From positions 62,001 through 126,000 of the forward strand of contig KV918792.1 in NCBI GenBank assembly GCA_002049455.2: 64,000 nucleotides of DNA. Direction: 5' to 3'. The position numbers and the translations under genes were made by a program. Under the pieces are notes generated by a model that was given only the letters and a program-made list of their open reading frames with translations, ran no database searches and had not been told where the DNA came from. Within the stretch, counting starts at the first letter, position 1; every line of letters starts with the position of its first letter. Source of the stretch: Porphyra umbilicalis (Eukaryota; Rhodophyta; Bangiophyceae; Bangiales; Bangiaceae). Positions 11,325-21,820 of the stretch are shown here, in pieces.

Positions 11325-11721
11325 CGCCGTGTCCCGCAGTCGTAGTGTACCAGGCCATGATCAGGGGCACTCGGGAACGAGGAGGAGGGAAGGCGCGTCG
11401 GACTCGAAGCATAGAATTTCGCTTCTCCAAACCCATAAATGAAGCCTGTCATTGTGAAACCTTTCAGATACGGGAGGAACGAATCCATAGCCTTGCATGA
11501 TGTCGGGGCTCTCACGTGTGGTCATGTGACGGGGCTCTCACGCGTGGTCACTGTGTTGGTCGCGCGATAGCTCCCCACGACTGTTCTGGCCCACAATCTC
11601 TAAGTTTTGCTGAAGGCTGCCACAGGGGCCTTCAGGGGTGGGCGCGTGCAACATGCGGGATGCGTTTGATTGGTGAAATGGCCGATTTGCACCCTAGAGA
11701 CGGCGAGTGTTTTACCATGTA
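11325..11721 (-). repeat. right TIR of the MULE
   Basis: About 400 bp, longer than the left arm partly because of a short internal duplication (two copies of GGGGCTCTCACG near 11504-11545). The outer tip GTGTTTTACCATGTA pairs imperfectly with the left tip. Confidence 0.7.
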
Positions 11722-12331
11722 CCGTGCACGGGGTTGCTGGGGCCCCCTGGCGCGCCGGAATTACAGTGCTGCCAAGCGTCATCCGCAACTGTAAGCAAAT
11801 CAACGGACAGATCCACCGACGAAACAGAAACACGTTCCGCTTGCTGTCGTAAAAATATTTTGATACATCAAATCGGTCTCGACTTTTTCTTCTCTCAGAG
11901 AATACTTTGAATCCGTCCACTTCCTTCCAAGATCAGGCGATTTCGAGGTTTCCAAGTGCCGACTGGGTCTGACACGGTGGACGACCTGCCCCGCGCGTCG
12001 CATCTGGCGGCAAGCACCGGAACGCCGCCCGTTTTAGCAACTTATCAAAAACCTGTTAGTTCACTCTCATGGCCTTGTTCGGCTGAAATTGCAGGACAAT
12101 CTAAAGTCTGTTCCATGGACGGGGCGCAGTGCCTACTGGTAGATATTTTAAGCCTCTGGAAGGGCCCTGGAGAGGCTCACTGATGTGTAATATGCTGGTG
12201 TGGATCGAAAATGATTGACAAGGGGTCCATTTTATTTTTTCGATCACCTGTGTCTGATCCAGATGGGTCAGGGTTGTGGGCCAGGGTTTTATCCCTGTGC
12301 GTAGGTCAATGCCGGCGATGCAGGCTCCTCA
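11722..12331 (+). other. interior of element A between its two insertions
   Basis: Matches 41697-42314 of element C closely. No coding region seen. It ends with TCA (12329-12331), the left target duplication of the Harbinger insertion. Confidence 0.7.
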
Positions 12332-12348
12332 GAGCACAGCCAACAATG
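12332..12348 (+). repeat. left TIR of the Harbinger element
   Basis: Pairs with 23605-23621 as an inverted repeat: 15 exact bases at the tip, 16 of 17 overall. Confidence 0.88.
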
Positions 12349-13263
12349 TCGCATTCCGCAAATATTGCATCCACGTGTCTAACGTGGCCCAACGTGGCAG
12401 CTCTATGCAGAAAACGGCACACGCAGCAATGTAGCTATGCGGAACCTCCACATAGAGTAGGTATTGACTTAAAGAAAGGTACTAATTCCAGTCCCATACC
12501 CATTTCTGGGGTTCGGAGACTGTCGGGAATCTGAGGCCCTGATCCGCATGGAGGCCCTCTATGCGGACGCAGAGCGTTGATTTCGAAGCGTCCCGAACCA
12601 ATTAACAGCGAATCGTAGCGCTGTCCGTGCATGCCTGTGGCCTCGGACGACCGCGACGGCCACCACGTGTGGTCCATCTGATCCCGATTGATCGCACAGC
12701 TGGATTTCAATCTGCACTCACCTGTGGACCCACTGCTGGCGGGACGCCGCAGGCGCTAGGATCGCCCAATACGTGACCACCGCAGACGAACAGGGCACCA
12801 GATTTTCGGGCCGTGCCGAGCATCTCAGGCGGCGAATGATACGTGCCTCGCGCGCCTTCTCACTCGGCTGTTGACACCGCCTCGCTTCAGCTCGCCAGAC
12901 GAAACGTGGAGGTCCTTCCGTCCAGGCGGATGAGCCGTGGACGGGACTGGATTTCTCCCCCAGTGCCGGCCCTGACGAGCCCTGATCCTGGCCCACCCCG
13001 GGCAGCGGGCCCGATTTGACAGTGTACACTGTCACACGGCCCCACGCGGGCATTTCAGGCCAGCCGAGGCCGCGGACAGCATGCTCCGCCGCCCCCCGGA
13101 AAGAGCCTGATTTTAGCGGGAGGAGGCACCTGCTGGCGCGGTGCCGTGATATTTTCGACGGCCCACACGACACCCGTGATTTCCCCGGCGTGGCACCCGC
13201 CGCCGCGCTGCCCACGCACATGCCCTGCCGTCGTCGTCACGGCGCCCACCACCACCCACCGGT
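12349..13263. other. 5' non-coding region of the Harbinger element
   Basis: Related short words containing CTATGCGGA recur at about 12435 and 12558. An open frame on - at 12718-13221 has no recognisable motif and is not called. Confidence 0.45.
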
Positions 13264-14808
13264 GTGCCCTCCGTCCTCGTCCCTCTTTTTTGCGGGTCTG
13301 CTGCCCGGCTCGACGCGGAAGGCAGCATGCTTCTTGACGGCCAGTTTGACGAGGACCTGGACCTGGCCGTCGTGCTCGGGGCCGCGGCTGGCCTTTCCTT
13401 GCGACGAGCGCTGCGCGTCGTGCGCGGGCGGGTGGACAAGCGGCCCATTGGTGGCTCCCGGCGCGGCCGGCGACCAAACCGCAACCGCGGTTTCGACGAG
13501 GGGGCGCACGCGATTTTGCGTGACTATTTTGGAGTTGGCGGGAAGCCGCCGGTCTGCAGTGAGCCCGATTTCGAGAAGAGCTTCCGCATGCCGCGCGCCG
13601 TCTTCCAGCGGCTCTACGTGGCCGTGTGTAACAAGCCTTGGTGGAAGCGTTCCGTCAACGCTACCGGGCGTTTGCAGTCGCACTCCATCCAGAAGCTGGT
13701 AGCGGCGTTGCGCGTCCTGGGCTATGGCGAGGCCTATGACCGTCCCGACGAGTACTGCCGCCTGTCACGCTCCACCATTTGCGAGGCTACCCGGCGCCTG
13801 ACCGACTTCATCGTCGAGAAGTGGGAGCCGACTTACCTACGCCGCCCTACCGAGGACGAGCTGAAGCACATCCTGGCCCGGAACGCGGCCCGTGGCATGC
13901 CGGGCTGCATTGGCGCCATCGACTGCACGCATTGGCAGTGGATCAAGTGCCCCAAGGCCCTTGCCGGGCAGTACCACGACCGCAAAGGTAAGCGCTCGGT
14001 GGTTATTGAGAGTGCGTGTGATGAGGACACGTACATTTGGCACTTTTTTATTGGGGCGCCAGGGAGCTACAACGACAAGAACGTGCTGGCGTCGTCCCCC
14101 CTCATGCTGGACGTGAACGCCGGTTTGTGGCCGCCGCGGAACCTGTCCTCCACACTAAACGGCCGGACCCGTCGCTCACTTTACTACACGGCCGATCAAG
14201 GATACCCCCGCTACCCGATTTTTGCCATGCCTCACCCCGCCCCCGACACCCGCAAGCTGCTCGTGTACAACCGACTACAAGAAGCCGTCCGCAAGGACGC
14301 CGAGCGTCTCTACGCGGTGATGCCGTCACGGTTCAACATTGTGCTGCGTCCGGCACGCTTTACGTCGGTGGAGCGCATGATCAACACCGGCAAGACAGTG
14401 GCCATTCTGCACAACATGGCCATAGAGTGCACACGCGCCGGCTTCTTGGCGCACCGAAGAATGCAAGCGGCGCCTGGGGGACCTACAGATGGGATGGGTC
14501 GACAAGCAGACGGCAATGCCTCTGGACGGGACGGCGCGCGCGACGAGGACGCAGGTGGCCACGGCTTCTTTGTCAATGACGGGCCGCGGGGCCCTGGCGT
14601 CTGGGGCCCCCCAGTGCCCGCTGATGATCAGGGCCGCGACCCCAGCGACCACGACGGGCCCGAGCTTATTGCTGGCTCTTTGCGGTACACCGATGGCGCC
14701 GAGTGTGAGGCCAAGGACAAGGACGCCCACTTTAACCTGATGCGCGACCTGTCTGAGCACGTGTGGAAGGACAGAGGCCGTTTTCTGTCGCCCTACGTCT
14801 GTGGGTAG
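13264..14808 (+). CDS. PIF/Harbinger DDE transposase (Plant_tran type)
   Basis: 514 aa from Met at 13264; the Met at 13327 (MLLDGQFDED) is an equally good start. The order of motifs follows the plant PIF/ALP1-like family: RNRGFDEGAHAILRDYFG, FRMPRAVFQRLYVAV, LSRSTICEATRR (helix-turn-helix-like), then the catalytic core GCIGAIDCTHWQWIKCP (Asp220, codon 13921-13923), SYNDKNVL, YYTADQGYP (Asp311, 14194-14196) and RKDAERLYAVMPSRF (Glu347, 14302-14304), closing with ILHNMAIE. All three DDE residues are present and no break is visible. A poorly conserved acidic tail of about 115 aa follows. It would cut and insert DNA at 3-bp targets, normally with the SANT-type partner encoded convergently at 15359-17278. 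It ends in TAG. Confidence 0.93.
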   Translation: MPSVLVPLFCGSAARLDAEGSMLLDGQFDEDLDLAVVLGAAAGLSLRRALRVVRGRVDKRPIGGSRRGRRPNRNRGFDEGAHAILRDYFGVGGKPPVCSEPDFEKSFRMPRAVFQRLYVAVCNKPWWKRSVNATGRLQSHSIQKLVAALRVLGYGEAYDRPDEYCRLSRSTICEATRRLTDFIVEKWEPTYLRRPTEDELKHILARNAARGMPGCIGAIDCTHWQWIKCPKALAGQYHDRKGKRSVVIESACDEDTYIWHFFIGAPGSYNDKNVLASSPLMLDVNAGLWPPRNLSSTLNGRTRRSLYYTADQGYPRYPIFAMPHPAPDTRKLLVYNRLQEAVRKDAERLYAVMPSRFNIVLRPARFTSVERMINTGKTVAILHNMAIECTRAGFLAHRRMQAAPGGPTDGMGRQADGNASGRDGARDEDAGGHGFFVNDGPRGPGVWGPPVPADDQGRDPSDHDGPELIAGSLRYTDGAECEAKDKDAHFNLMRDLSEHVWKDRGRFLSPYVCG

Positions 14809-15358
14809 TTTGCGTTCCGTCTCCTAGCCGGCTTGCGCGTGTCGTTCTCTTTTCCAAAAGGTTTTTTTTCCCCGCTCGGCAGGGTTTTTTTTTCCTCGAC
14901 AACTTCGCCACCGAAGCCCAAGCCCAAGTGAGCCGACCGACGCCGGTATGAGGTCGTGCGCGGTGTGGTGACAACAAAGGCGCTGAAAGACACTGATAAA
15001 GGCTGTCCGCTGCCCCTGCTCAGCGGCTGTGTTGGGACTACTGGGGCCGTCCATTAAAGGGGTGCATTAAAGGGCCTGCATTTTCTCGATTGAAGAGATT
15101 CGCCAAGGCATTTTTCCGGCCTTAGACGATTCTTCAAACCGTTGGGAGGACTCTATGCAGCGCGGCGTGACTCACAAGGCACAGGCTGATACACAGCGTT
15201 GTGGCAAAGGCTGATGGCAACCAGCATCACTTTGCAAGAAAAGGAATGCAAAAGAACATGTGCACACACACATACAGAAAAAAAGCAAAAAGCAGAGCAA
15301 CTGGCTACTCGGGCATGCTCATCGGTCGCGGCCGCGTAAAAGACGGCCGTCCGTACAT
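14809..15358. other. spacer between convergent Harbinger genes
   Basis: No gene. It contains two T-runs (near 14865 and 14886), expected in a shared 3' flank, and a small ATTAAAGGG repeat at about 15053-15074. Confidence 0.5.
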
Positions 15359-17278
15359 CTATCCCTCAGCGTCGGTGGCGTGTGCCTCAGGGGCGATGGT
15401 GCCGGCCGGGGTACGGCAGCGGCGAGTCGGCAAAGGTGGCCGTTTGCCACGCGCCGTGGCACGGCCGCGTCGCGAGCGGCCGTCCTGCTCCAAGTCATAG
15501 TCGTGGTCTGTGGCAGTGTTGTCGGCCATGAACTCCTCGCTGTCGGCACGATGCGCAGCTGCCGCCATCATCTCCGCGGCCTCCTCAGCGGCCGCCTCAA
15601 CAGGTGTGGACGGTGTCACCTGAGAAGCCATGGGCGTAGAGCGCCGCTCACGTGCTGCGCGTCCGTCGCTGCCTGTGGTGAGCCCCTGGTCCGAGTTCTT
15701 GTCTTCGTCAGTCGTCGATGACGCGTTAGTGGCGCCGCGTCGCGACCAGGTTGGCGGAGGAGGCGGCGTCGACGAGGATGAAGAGGATACAACAGCACAA
15801 GAAGTGCGCACACGCTCACAGCGGCCACCACGGCCGCGTCCACGACCACGGCCGTGTCCTCGGCCGCCTCGAGCGCCGCGGGCACCACCAAAGCCGCGGG
15901 CACCCGCTCTCGCGGCTGCTCGCTCAGCTTCCTCCTCAACCTCGTCCGTGTTGTAGTCGAGCTCGTCACGTGGCCGGCGGCGACGCCCGCGCGCTCCTTG
16001 GGCTTGGCCACGCGGCGCGCTCGGCAAGGCCACCAACAGGTCACCATCGTCCATCTCACGACCTTTCTGCGCGTCCTTATCCTTGTCCTCCGACTCCTGC
16101 AAGCGACGTCGCACCTCGTTGGCCCACCACTTGCGTCCTTCGCTTTAGTTGGATGCCTCAGGCGTTGACCAAAAGGCCAACGCCGTGCGTTGCGCAGCGG
16201 ACGCGGCCAGCGACTCAAGGGCGGCCGTGTTGGCGGCCGCCTCCCGATTAAGATGCGCTTCCGCCCGAGACGTGGCCTTAGCGGCCTTGTTGCCCATAGG
16301 CTGCTCTTGAAACAGGCGCTGACCGCGCGTGAACGTGGAGGACAGAGGGGCGTTGCCGTTGCCATCATCGTCGTCTGAGTCCCCCATAGCGCCAGTAGAA
16401 AGCGGGTCTTCGCTCCCAGTCGTGCGCCGCCCGCGGGGCGACGCCGCCGTCGAGGGTGCCGCGCTCGCCAAAGCCATTAGCGTGGCACCACCGCTAAACT
16501 TGTCGGTGTCCTTGAGGATTCGCCAGTTGCTGAGCGGAGGGCATTTGAGCTTGGCCGCGACCGCCGCGTTGAGGCCATCGTAGGGGTTCAGGCCGTTGTA
16601 CTTAGCCTTGGCCGCGTTGATGAGCTGCTCAGCTGTCGGGTTGCCCGTCATCTTGAGGTTGACCACCGCCAGATAGCATTCTTTAAAGCGATTAATAGCC
16701 GGGAACATGTTGTATCGGAGCTCCTTCATGATGGCCGCCGTCGAGCGGGCACGCCGCCGCTCCACTTGGTTCATGTCAGCGGGCAGGCGTCGGCGGAAGC
16801 GGTCGGCCACGTCCTCGTCAAAGCGCTCCAGGCTCTGGTCCACCCCCACCTCAGCGTTAAGCGTTGCTTCCTTGTAGATGGAGGCAAGCACGTTGCGCTC
16901 CGCTTCAACCCAGGACACGCCGCGCGTGCCGCGGCCGCCGGCAGTTGAAAAGATGCTGGCCCGTCGGCTGCGCTGCTCGATGAGGCCGCGCGACGCGGCG
17001 GCCTCGGCGCGGAGTTGTAGGACCTCCGCGCGCAACTGGTCCTCCTCCGTCTGCAGGGGCTGCTGCTCCAAGTGCCTGTCCAGTCCCCCGGAAAGCATGC
17101 TTTCGTCGGCCCCAACCGGCGCAGCACGTCGCCCAACTACTAGGGACTCGCCCTGCCCCGTCGGCGCGGTGAGCGCCGTGCCGGGGACGTCGTCGTGGTT
17201 GGCTGGTTCGGTGTTGACAGAGCCGTCTTTGGTAGCAAAAGTGGCCATGTCTTGGCCATCGGCGTTGAAGCTGGCCAT
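15359..17278 (-). pseudogene. SANT/NAM-like accessory protein of the Harbinger element
   Basis: From Met at 17278 (MASFNADGQD) one frame runs 377 aa to a TAA at 16145-16147, then continues in the same frame for about 260 aa to TAG at 15359. Residues 95-250 resemble the SANT/Myb-like plus NAM-associated domain of PIF second proteins: GVSWVEAERNVLASIYKEAT, RSTAAIMKELRYN, NRFKECYLAVVNL, AKAKYNG and NWRILKDTDKF. A coiled-coil-like Gln/Glu stretch precedes it. The part after the TAA begins SEGRKWWANEVRRRLQESED and is then low complexity, with an RG-rich block and an acidic tail. Such partners bind subterminal DNA and bring the transposase to the nucleus (known for rice Ping/mPing and fish Harbinger). 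Either the TAA is a nonsense mutation, or the 377-aa form is the product and the rest is a former tail. Confidence 0.7.
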
Positions 17279-17454
17279 GTCTTAGCCAAAAGGTCTTGGG
17301 CGCTTGTTGAGCACCGACACGGCCAAGGTAGCCACAATGCCGACGGCCTTGATGGGCCGGTGCTCCGGGGCGGCTAGAACCGTTTAGGCAACGGCAGTCG
17401 GCCCAACGCCTTGGGTGCCCACCAGACCGGCGCCGCGGGGAGGTTGGTGTTCAC

Positions 17455-18237
17455 TCAGTACTCCTCGCGCTTGCCCTCAGCGTCCGGCAAAGCTAGGCGG
17501 CGCTCCCACCGCGGAGGCCTTGTGAGCGCCTCCTCCCGCACGGCCTCGCGCCGCTGGGCCAGCACCCGCTGGTGTTCCTCCCACGTCACGGTGACCTCGA
17601 CACCGTGCTCGTCGGGGGGGAGCTTGATGAGACGCGGCGACGCCCACGGGCAGGGTTACCGCGGCGGGCACGTTGGGTGCTCGTCCCCGACAGTGACGGC
17701 GCACCTACACACGTAGCACATACGACGATGCGCCCGCCCCTCAGCAGTCCGACTCCAAAACGCGCAGTCACCTTGTGGGATCCACTCCCAGCCCCAGCCC
17801 GGCTGTGCGGGGGGCCGGACCGCCCAAGGGCACGGACAATCACGAGGGCACATAGCGATGTTACTGCTCACCTTCTGCGACCGCTTACACTGCGTGCAGA
17901 TGCTGAGACGGCCACGCTGCAACTCGGCCTTGGAGATAGTAGGGGCCCTCGGGCCATACCGCGGGCGAGGTGTGTACGCGGGAGCGTCGCCGCGAGCTCG
18001 AGTGCGCGACGTCCGCGACAGAGCCGCAGTGTCATCAGCTTCGGGCATGACCGCCGCCGAGACAGGTCCCGCACCACCTCCGGCAGGCCCTGAGTGGGCA
18101 GCGGTGTCCGCACGTCGTGGGCTGTTAGGCCTCTCAGCAGCAGCGCTCGACGGAATCGGCCGGGGCGGCGTCGCCACGCGCACGCATGGTGGCGTCGGAG
18201 GGGGCGTCGTACGGAACGGCGGGGCGCCGCTAGCCAT
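17455..18237 (-). pseudogene. Cys-rich (zinc-ribbon-like) protein in the Harbinger element
   Basis: Likely start is Met at 18237 (MASGAPPFRTT); the frame is open to 18813 with low-complexity sequence. A Pro/Ala/Ser-rich N-terminus is followed by two Cys clusters: SICTQCKRSQ...AMCPRDCPCPW and CAFW...HRRMCYVCRCAVTVGDEHPTC, plausible zinc ligands. A TAA at 17656-17658 interrupts the frame. The same frame then continues with coding-like sequence (LIKLPPDEHGVEVTVTWEEH, RWERRLALPDAEGKREEY) to TGA at 17455-17457. A similar motif, LCVRCHVLGEEPHTC, occurs in an open frame in element B (32435-33385). Family unrecognised. It could be a DNA-binding accessory protein or captured cargo. Confidence 0.5.
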
Positions 18238-20563
18238 GGCGCGCACCTCGGCTCGAGTTCGGAACGAGCCGGATGGTAGCGCTGGCTCTGCGGCTCCCCA
18301 AAACCACAGCCACACGCACAGCGCGCTGGCAGCCGGTCGCAGCGTAAAGGTTGCAGGCCGCGAGGGAGAGCGCAAGTCGTAGAAGTGGCCGCCGTCAAAG
18401 AAAAACGGCCGCTGCGCGCGCGCGGCCGTAGTAGAAATGCAGCCCCACGGCTGGGCCCAAGCGGCGGCACGGGAGCACGGTCGTGGGCGTGGTGGCGTCC
18501 GCGCAGCAGTGTGGCGGCCAAGCGGCGGCACGGGAGCAAGGTGGTGGGCGTGGTGGTGTCGGCGCCGCGCCGCAGTGTGGTAGCGGTGACGGTGTGCGGC
18601 GGCGTGACAGTGCGCGTAACGCAGGTTGACGAAGACGGCTTTAAACCGGTTAGTGCAGGGGGCCGTCCGAAAGGGGCCTCTAGAAGGCTTCTGCCTGCTT
18701 GCTGCTGAGGCTCCGAGATGCGGATGTGTCACACAGGGCAGAGGTGGCACGTTTCTCCAAAACGAGGCCGGGCACAGGGCCTGTGCCCCCACGCTCACAG
18801 GCCTTGTGTCCACAGGCCACAGTCAGGCAAGCAGTCAGGTCCACGCAGTGTCTGCTTGCATGAGCGAGCATAGAGACCAAATCGCGAGGCCCACACCAGC
18901 ACCCGTCGATCTTGGCGTGCCTGGCGAGGCGCCATCACTCGTGGCGAGGCCACAGCGCCTGATGTCCATCCGCCTGGGTTCTGAGCGGACGGTTGGGAGA
19001 CAGGGGACTGCCCCAATGTTGGTGAATCGGGCCCCATCAAGAGAAAATAGTGACGCGTCACGGGTATCGCTTGTCACTGGGCCCTGAGCGGAGCGATCAG
19101 TGGCAGTCAATAGCGCATATGTGTCGTGCCGGCCATGTCAGCTTGGCCACAACGCTCATTTTCCAGCCAAGGAGGGCCACACAATGTGATCGCACCACAT
19201 GACCAGTGACCAATAACGGTGAATCGTCTGACCCCTCGAGGGACACTGCGCGCTGGAGCCGGCTCGCAGGGCCACCCCACCGTAGTGTGGTCATCCATCG
19301 GACAGCATGCGAAGGCGTGTGGTGCGGAACGTCCCTACGCACAGGTTGTCCGTCGGCGGGCCACGGCGCAGGGGCCAGCACGTGGCGGTCATTCTAGACC
19401 GTCCAATCAAAATTGGGGCGGCCTTGATCCAACTCACTGGCCCTCCTCGTGTCACGCGGGACTCACTCACGGTGTTGCACCGCAATCTCATATCTCGGGC
19501 CTGATCGGACCGCCCGACGAGGCAAGCGGCCGGGCCCAGGCGTTTGTGAGTTGTGTTGACGGTTTCTACACACAGGGGCCAGAGCGTGGCGGCCATTCGC
19601 CAGAGCGTGGCGGCCAGTCTCTCTGGTCCAATCAAAAGCGGTTCGATCTTTTTTGATCCGCGCGGAACTGGCTCACGTGATCTCACCACGATCGCATCTT
19701 TCACATGTGGAACCTCATTTTCTGCGGCCGTGGAGGGCGGTGCTTGCACAGAACTGGGGGCTACTGGTTTACAGAGGCTTGGTTACAGTAAATAAGCTCA
19801 AATATTGACGATGCCTGTAGCCTGCATCGGATCAGTGTGAGAGGCGCCCTCTGTAATCGCACTCACTGCATGATGTGGAAACTGACAGAGTGCCGTGTGG
19901 ACTGCGTCTCCGTACGAAGGCGGTCAGCGCACAGCCATGGCACCGACCGACACGACCGCCACGCGGCCGTCACGCGTACGGGGGAGGCCAAACGCGTACG
20001 GGGGAGGAGGGGGGGGAGGGTGGGAGGGGGGGGAGGGTGGGAGGGGGGGGTGCGCCCGTAGCTTCCAGTCGTACGCTTCGACGCTTGGACGCGCTGAAAA
20101 GGCAATCTCCGTACAAAAAGGGAAGAACGCTCACGTCCTTTTCATATACTCTGCACAGGGACAGGCGCGCAGTGACAATGTCATGAAGATAGTCGCACCA
20201 AGCCCAACGCGCAGAGAACAGTAACACGAAGCGTGACGGAAAAGCAGCAAGAGGTTTATGGAGAGGCATCAAGACAGATGATGGTACAGAGGCCGCGCCC
20301 CATGTACGCAATCCAGTATGTATAGAGCACGAAACAGAAAATGCGGAAACCAAGCACGCCCGACGTACGCCCGACGTACGCAGTGCTAGAAAGAAAGTAT
20401 GGAAGTGCCAACGGCCCGGCCCGGCAAAGGCCGTCCAGTGAAGAGACAAAGCGAGAAAGACAGACGCCGCCCCAAAGAGCAGCCAGTGCTACCAGCACGT
20501 GCATGCCATGGTCGTACAGCCAAACACCTCGGGCACCTACCCGATACTGTGGGGCCCAGGGCG
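18238..20563. other. non-coding interior of the Harbinger element
   Basis: No gene recognised. Degenerate direct repeats lie at about 19375-19680 (CGTGGCGG...TCCAATCAAAA recurs near 19380 and 19598). A very G-rich tract at 19978-20052 could form G-quadruplexes on +. A short duplication containing CGCCCGACGTA lies near 20359-20383. This stretch may include an unrecognised nested insertion. Confidence 0.45.
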
Positions 20564-21820
20564 TCACTCATCCCCGTCCCACTCGTTCCACTCCTCCCCG
20601 TCGTCGACATCACCCTCTCCCTCATCGTCTTCGTACCCGAGGACCACTGCAGCAGAAGCAGCCGCCGAGACTCGCGCCAGTACCGCAGCCGTCGTCCTTG
20701 CCGCCCCCCCAGCCGTTGCCGTGGGAGTCTGGTCCTGCTCGCTCGCGAGGATGACCTTAACGATGACAACTTCATCGTCGTCGTCAGTCGCCGCGGAGGC
20801 CGCCACGGCCTTGCCCTTGCCGGTCGACGGACCCCGGCCAGTCGAGGCCACGACCTCCCCAGCGCCTTTCCCTCGTGCCCCAACTGAGGCCGCGTCGGCC
20901 ATTCCCTTCCCCTTGCCCGACGGCGCCCCCTCGGGCCCGGTCACGACCTGGCCAACGCCCACATCTTGTGCCCCCGCCGAGGCCGACACGGCCTTGACAT
21001 TGCCATTAGCCGCCACCGCCCGAGCGCCAGACGCGCCGCCAGGCCCGGCTTCGGCCGCCAAGGCCGCCATCACTACGGCCTGTCCCGGACCCTTGTACGC
21101 TTGTTTGATGGCCTTGCAGTTTACGTAGGCCATACCGTGCGGCCCGGAGGCCTCCATGCCCTTCTGGACAAGGCGGTAGTTGCGGCACTCATCCCAATAG
21201 AGCTTGGCGGCGGCCCATTGTCGCATCTTGGCCGCGAACAAGCGCTCGGCCAGAAAGAACGCAATAGCGCGCTGCTCCGGAGTGGCACCGCGCAGGGCCG
21301 CCCGCTGCTTGCGCGTTGTCCACTGCAGGCCAAGCACATCTACGGCCTCGAGCGCGCGGGAAAAGTCGCCGGCTGGAAAGTGGTATATCGCCTCCATCTC
21401 CACAACGTCGGCATCGGTCTCATCCTTGGCCGACTTGACGGCCACGACACCCCCCGCCTCCTGGCTGCTATCGCCGCGAGTGCTCTGCTTGGAGGTCTTG
21501 ACGGCCACATCGGCCCGGCCGTCCTCGGCCGCCCTTGCGAACTTGGCCACCTTGGGGGCCACACCAGCAATGAGTGGAGCTTCTCTGGCCTTGCGCTTGT
21601 CACGTCTGCCGCCGGCCTCGACCGAGGCCGCGCCCCCCGCCGTGGCCGTCTTCACGGCCACATGCTTGTACTCCTTCTTGGCCTCGTCGGCCTTGCGCAT
21701 GGCCGGAGAGCTGCCGCGCGTCGTGTTGTTCTCGATGAAGGTAATCGTCGCCTTGGCCGCGTCCTGGCCAATCTTGGTCGCCTCTGCCATTTCCCGCTCG
21801 TACATCTCCGGCTGCCGCAA
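20564..21820 (-). CDS. hypothetical protein, Harbinger cargo
   Basis: 418 aa, start Met at 21820 (MRQPEMYERE), stop TGA. The N-terminal 130 residues are Lys/Ala/Glu-rich with three VAVK words spaced about 40-50 residues apart. The middle (residues 140-240) looks globular: EAIYHFPAGDFSRALEAVDV, TTRKQRAALRGATPEQRAIA, AKLYWDECRNYRLVQKGMEA. The C-terminus is Ala/Gly-rich and ends in a strongly acidic tail. I do not recognise the family. Position inside the Harbinger TIRs makes it cargo or a third element gene. The unbroken frame and protein-like middle favour a real gene, but strong GC bias makes long frames easier to come by. Confidence 0.5.
   Translation of the reverse strand: MRQPEMYEREMAEATKIGQDAAKATITFIENNTTRGSSPAMRKADEAKKEYKHVAVKTATAGGAASVEAGGRRDKRKAREAPLIAGVAPKVAKFARAAEDGRADVAVKTSKQSTRGDSSQEAGGVVAVKSAKDETDADVVEMEAIYHFPAGDFSRALEAVDVLGLQWTTRKQRAALRGATPEQRAIAFFLAERLFAAKMRQWAAAKLYWDECRNYRLVQKGMEASGPHGMAYVNCKAIKQAYKGPGQAVVMAALAAEAGPGGASGARAVAANGNVKAVSASAGAQDVGVGQVVTGPEGAPSGKGKGMADAASVGARGKGAGEVVASTGRGPSTGKGKAVAASAATDDDDEVVIVKVILASEQDQTPTATAGGAARTTAAVLARVSAAASAAVVLGYEDDEGEGDVDDGEEWNEWDGDE

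Larger units (their letters stand above)
10411..11721. mobile_element. non-autonomous Mutator-like element (MULE)
   Basis: 1311 bp flanked by the 9-bp duplication CCGTGCACG (10402-10410 and 11722-11730). The empty site is preserved in element C at 41697-41705. The termini are long imperfect inverted repeats. Landmarks shared by both arms include GGTGCAAATCGGC near the tips and TGATCATGGCCT near the inner edge. A 9-bp TSD with long TIRs is the classic Mutator signature. The core (about 10733-11324) is G-rich low-complexity DNA with no transposase. It inserted into the minisatellite of element A. Confidence 0.85.

Noticed and set aside
13016-13702. 228-codon frame overlapping the start of the Harbinger transposase
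   Set aside because: Shadow of the transposase gene; the transposase frame carries the family motifs.
19978-20052. G-rich tract as a telomere-like repeat
   Set aside because: Irregular GGGGGAGGGTGGGA-like runs without a fixed telomeric unit.
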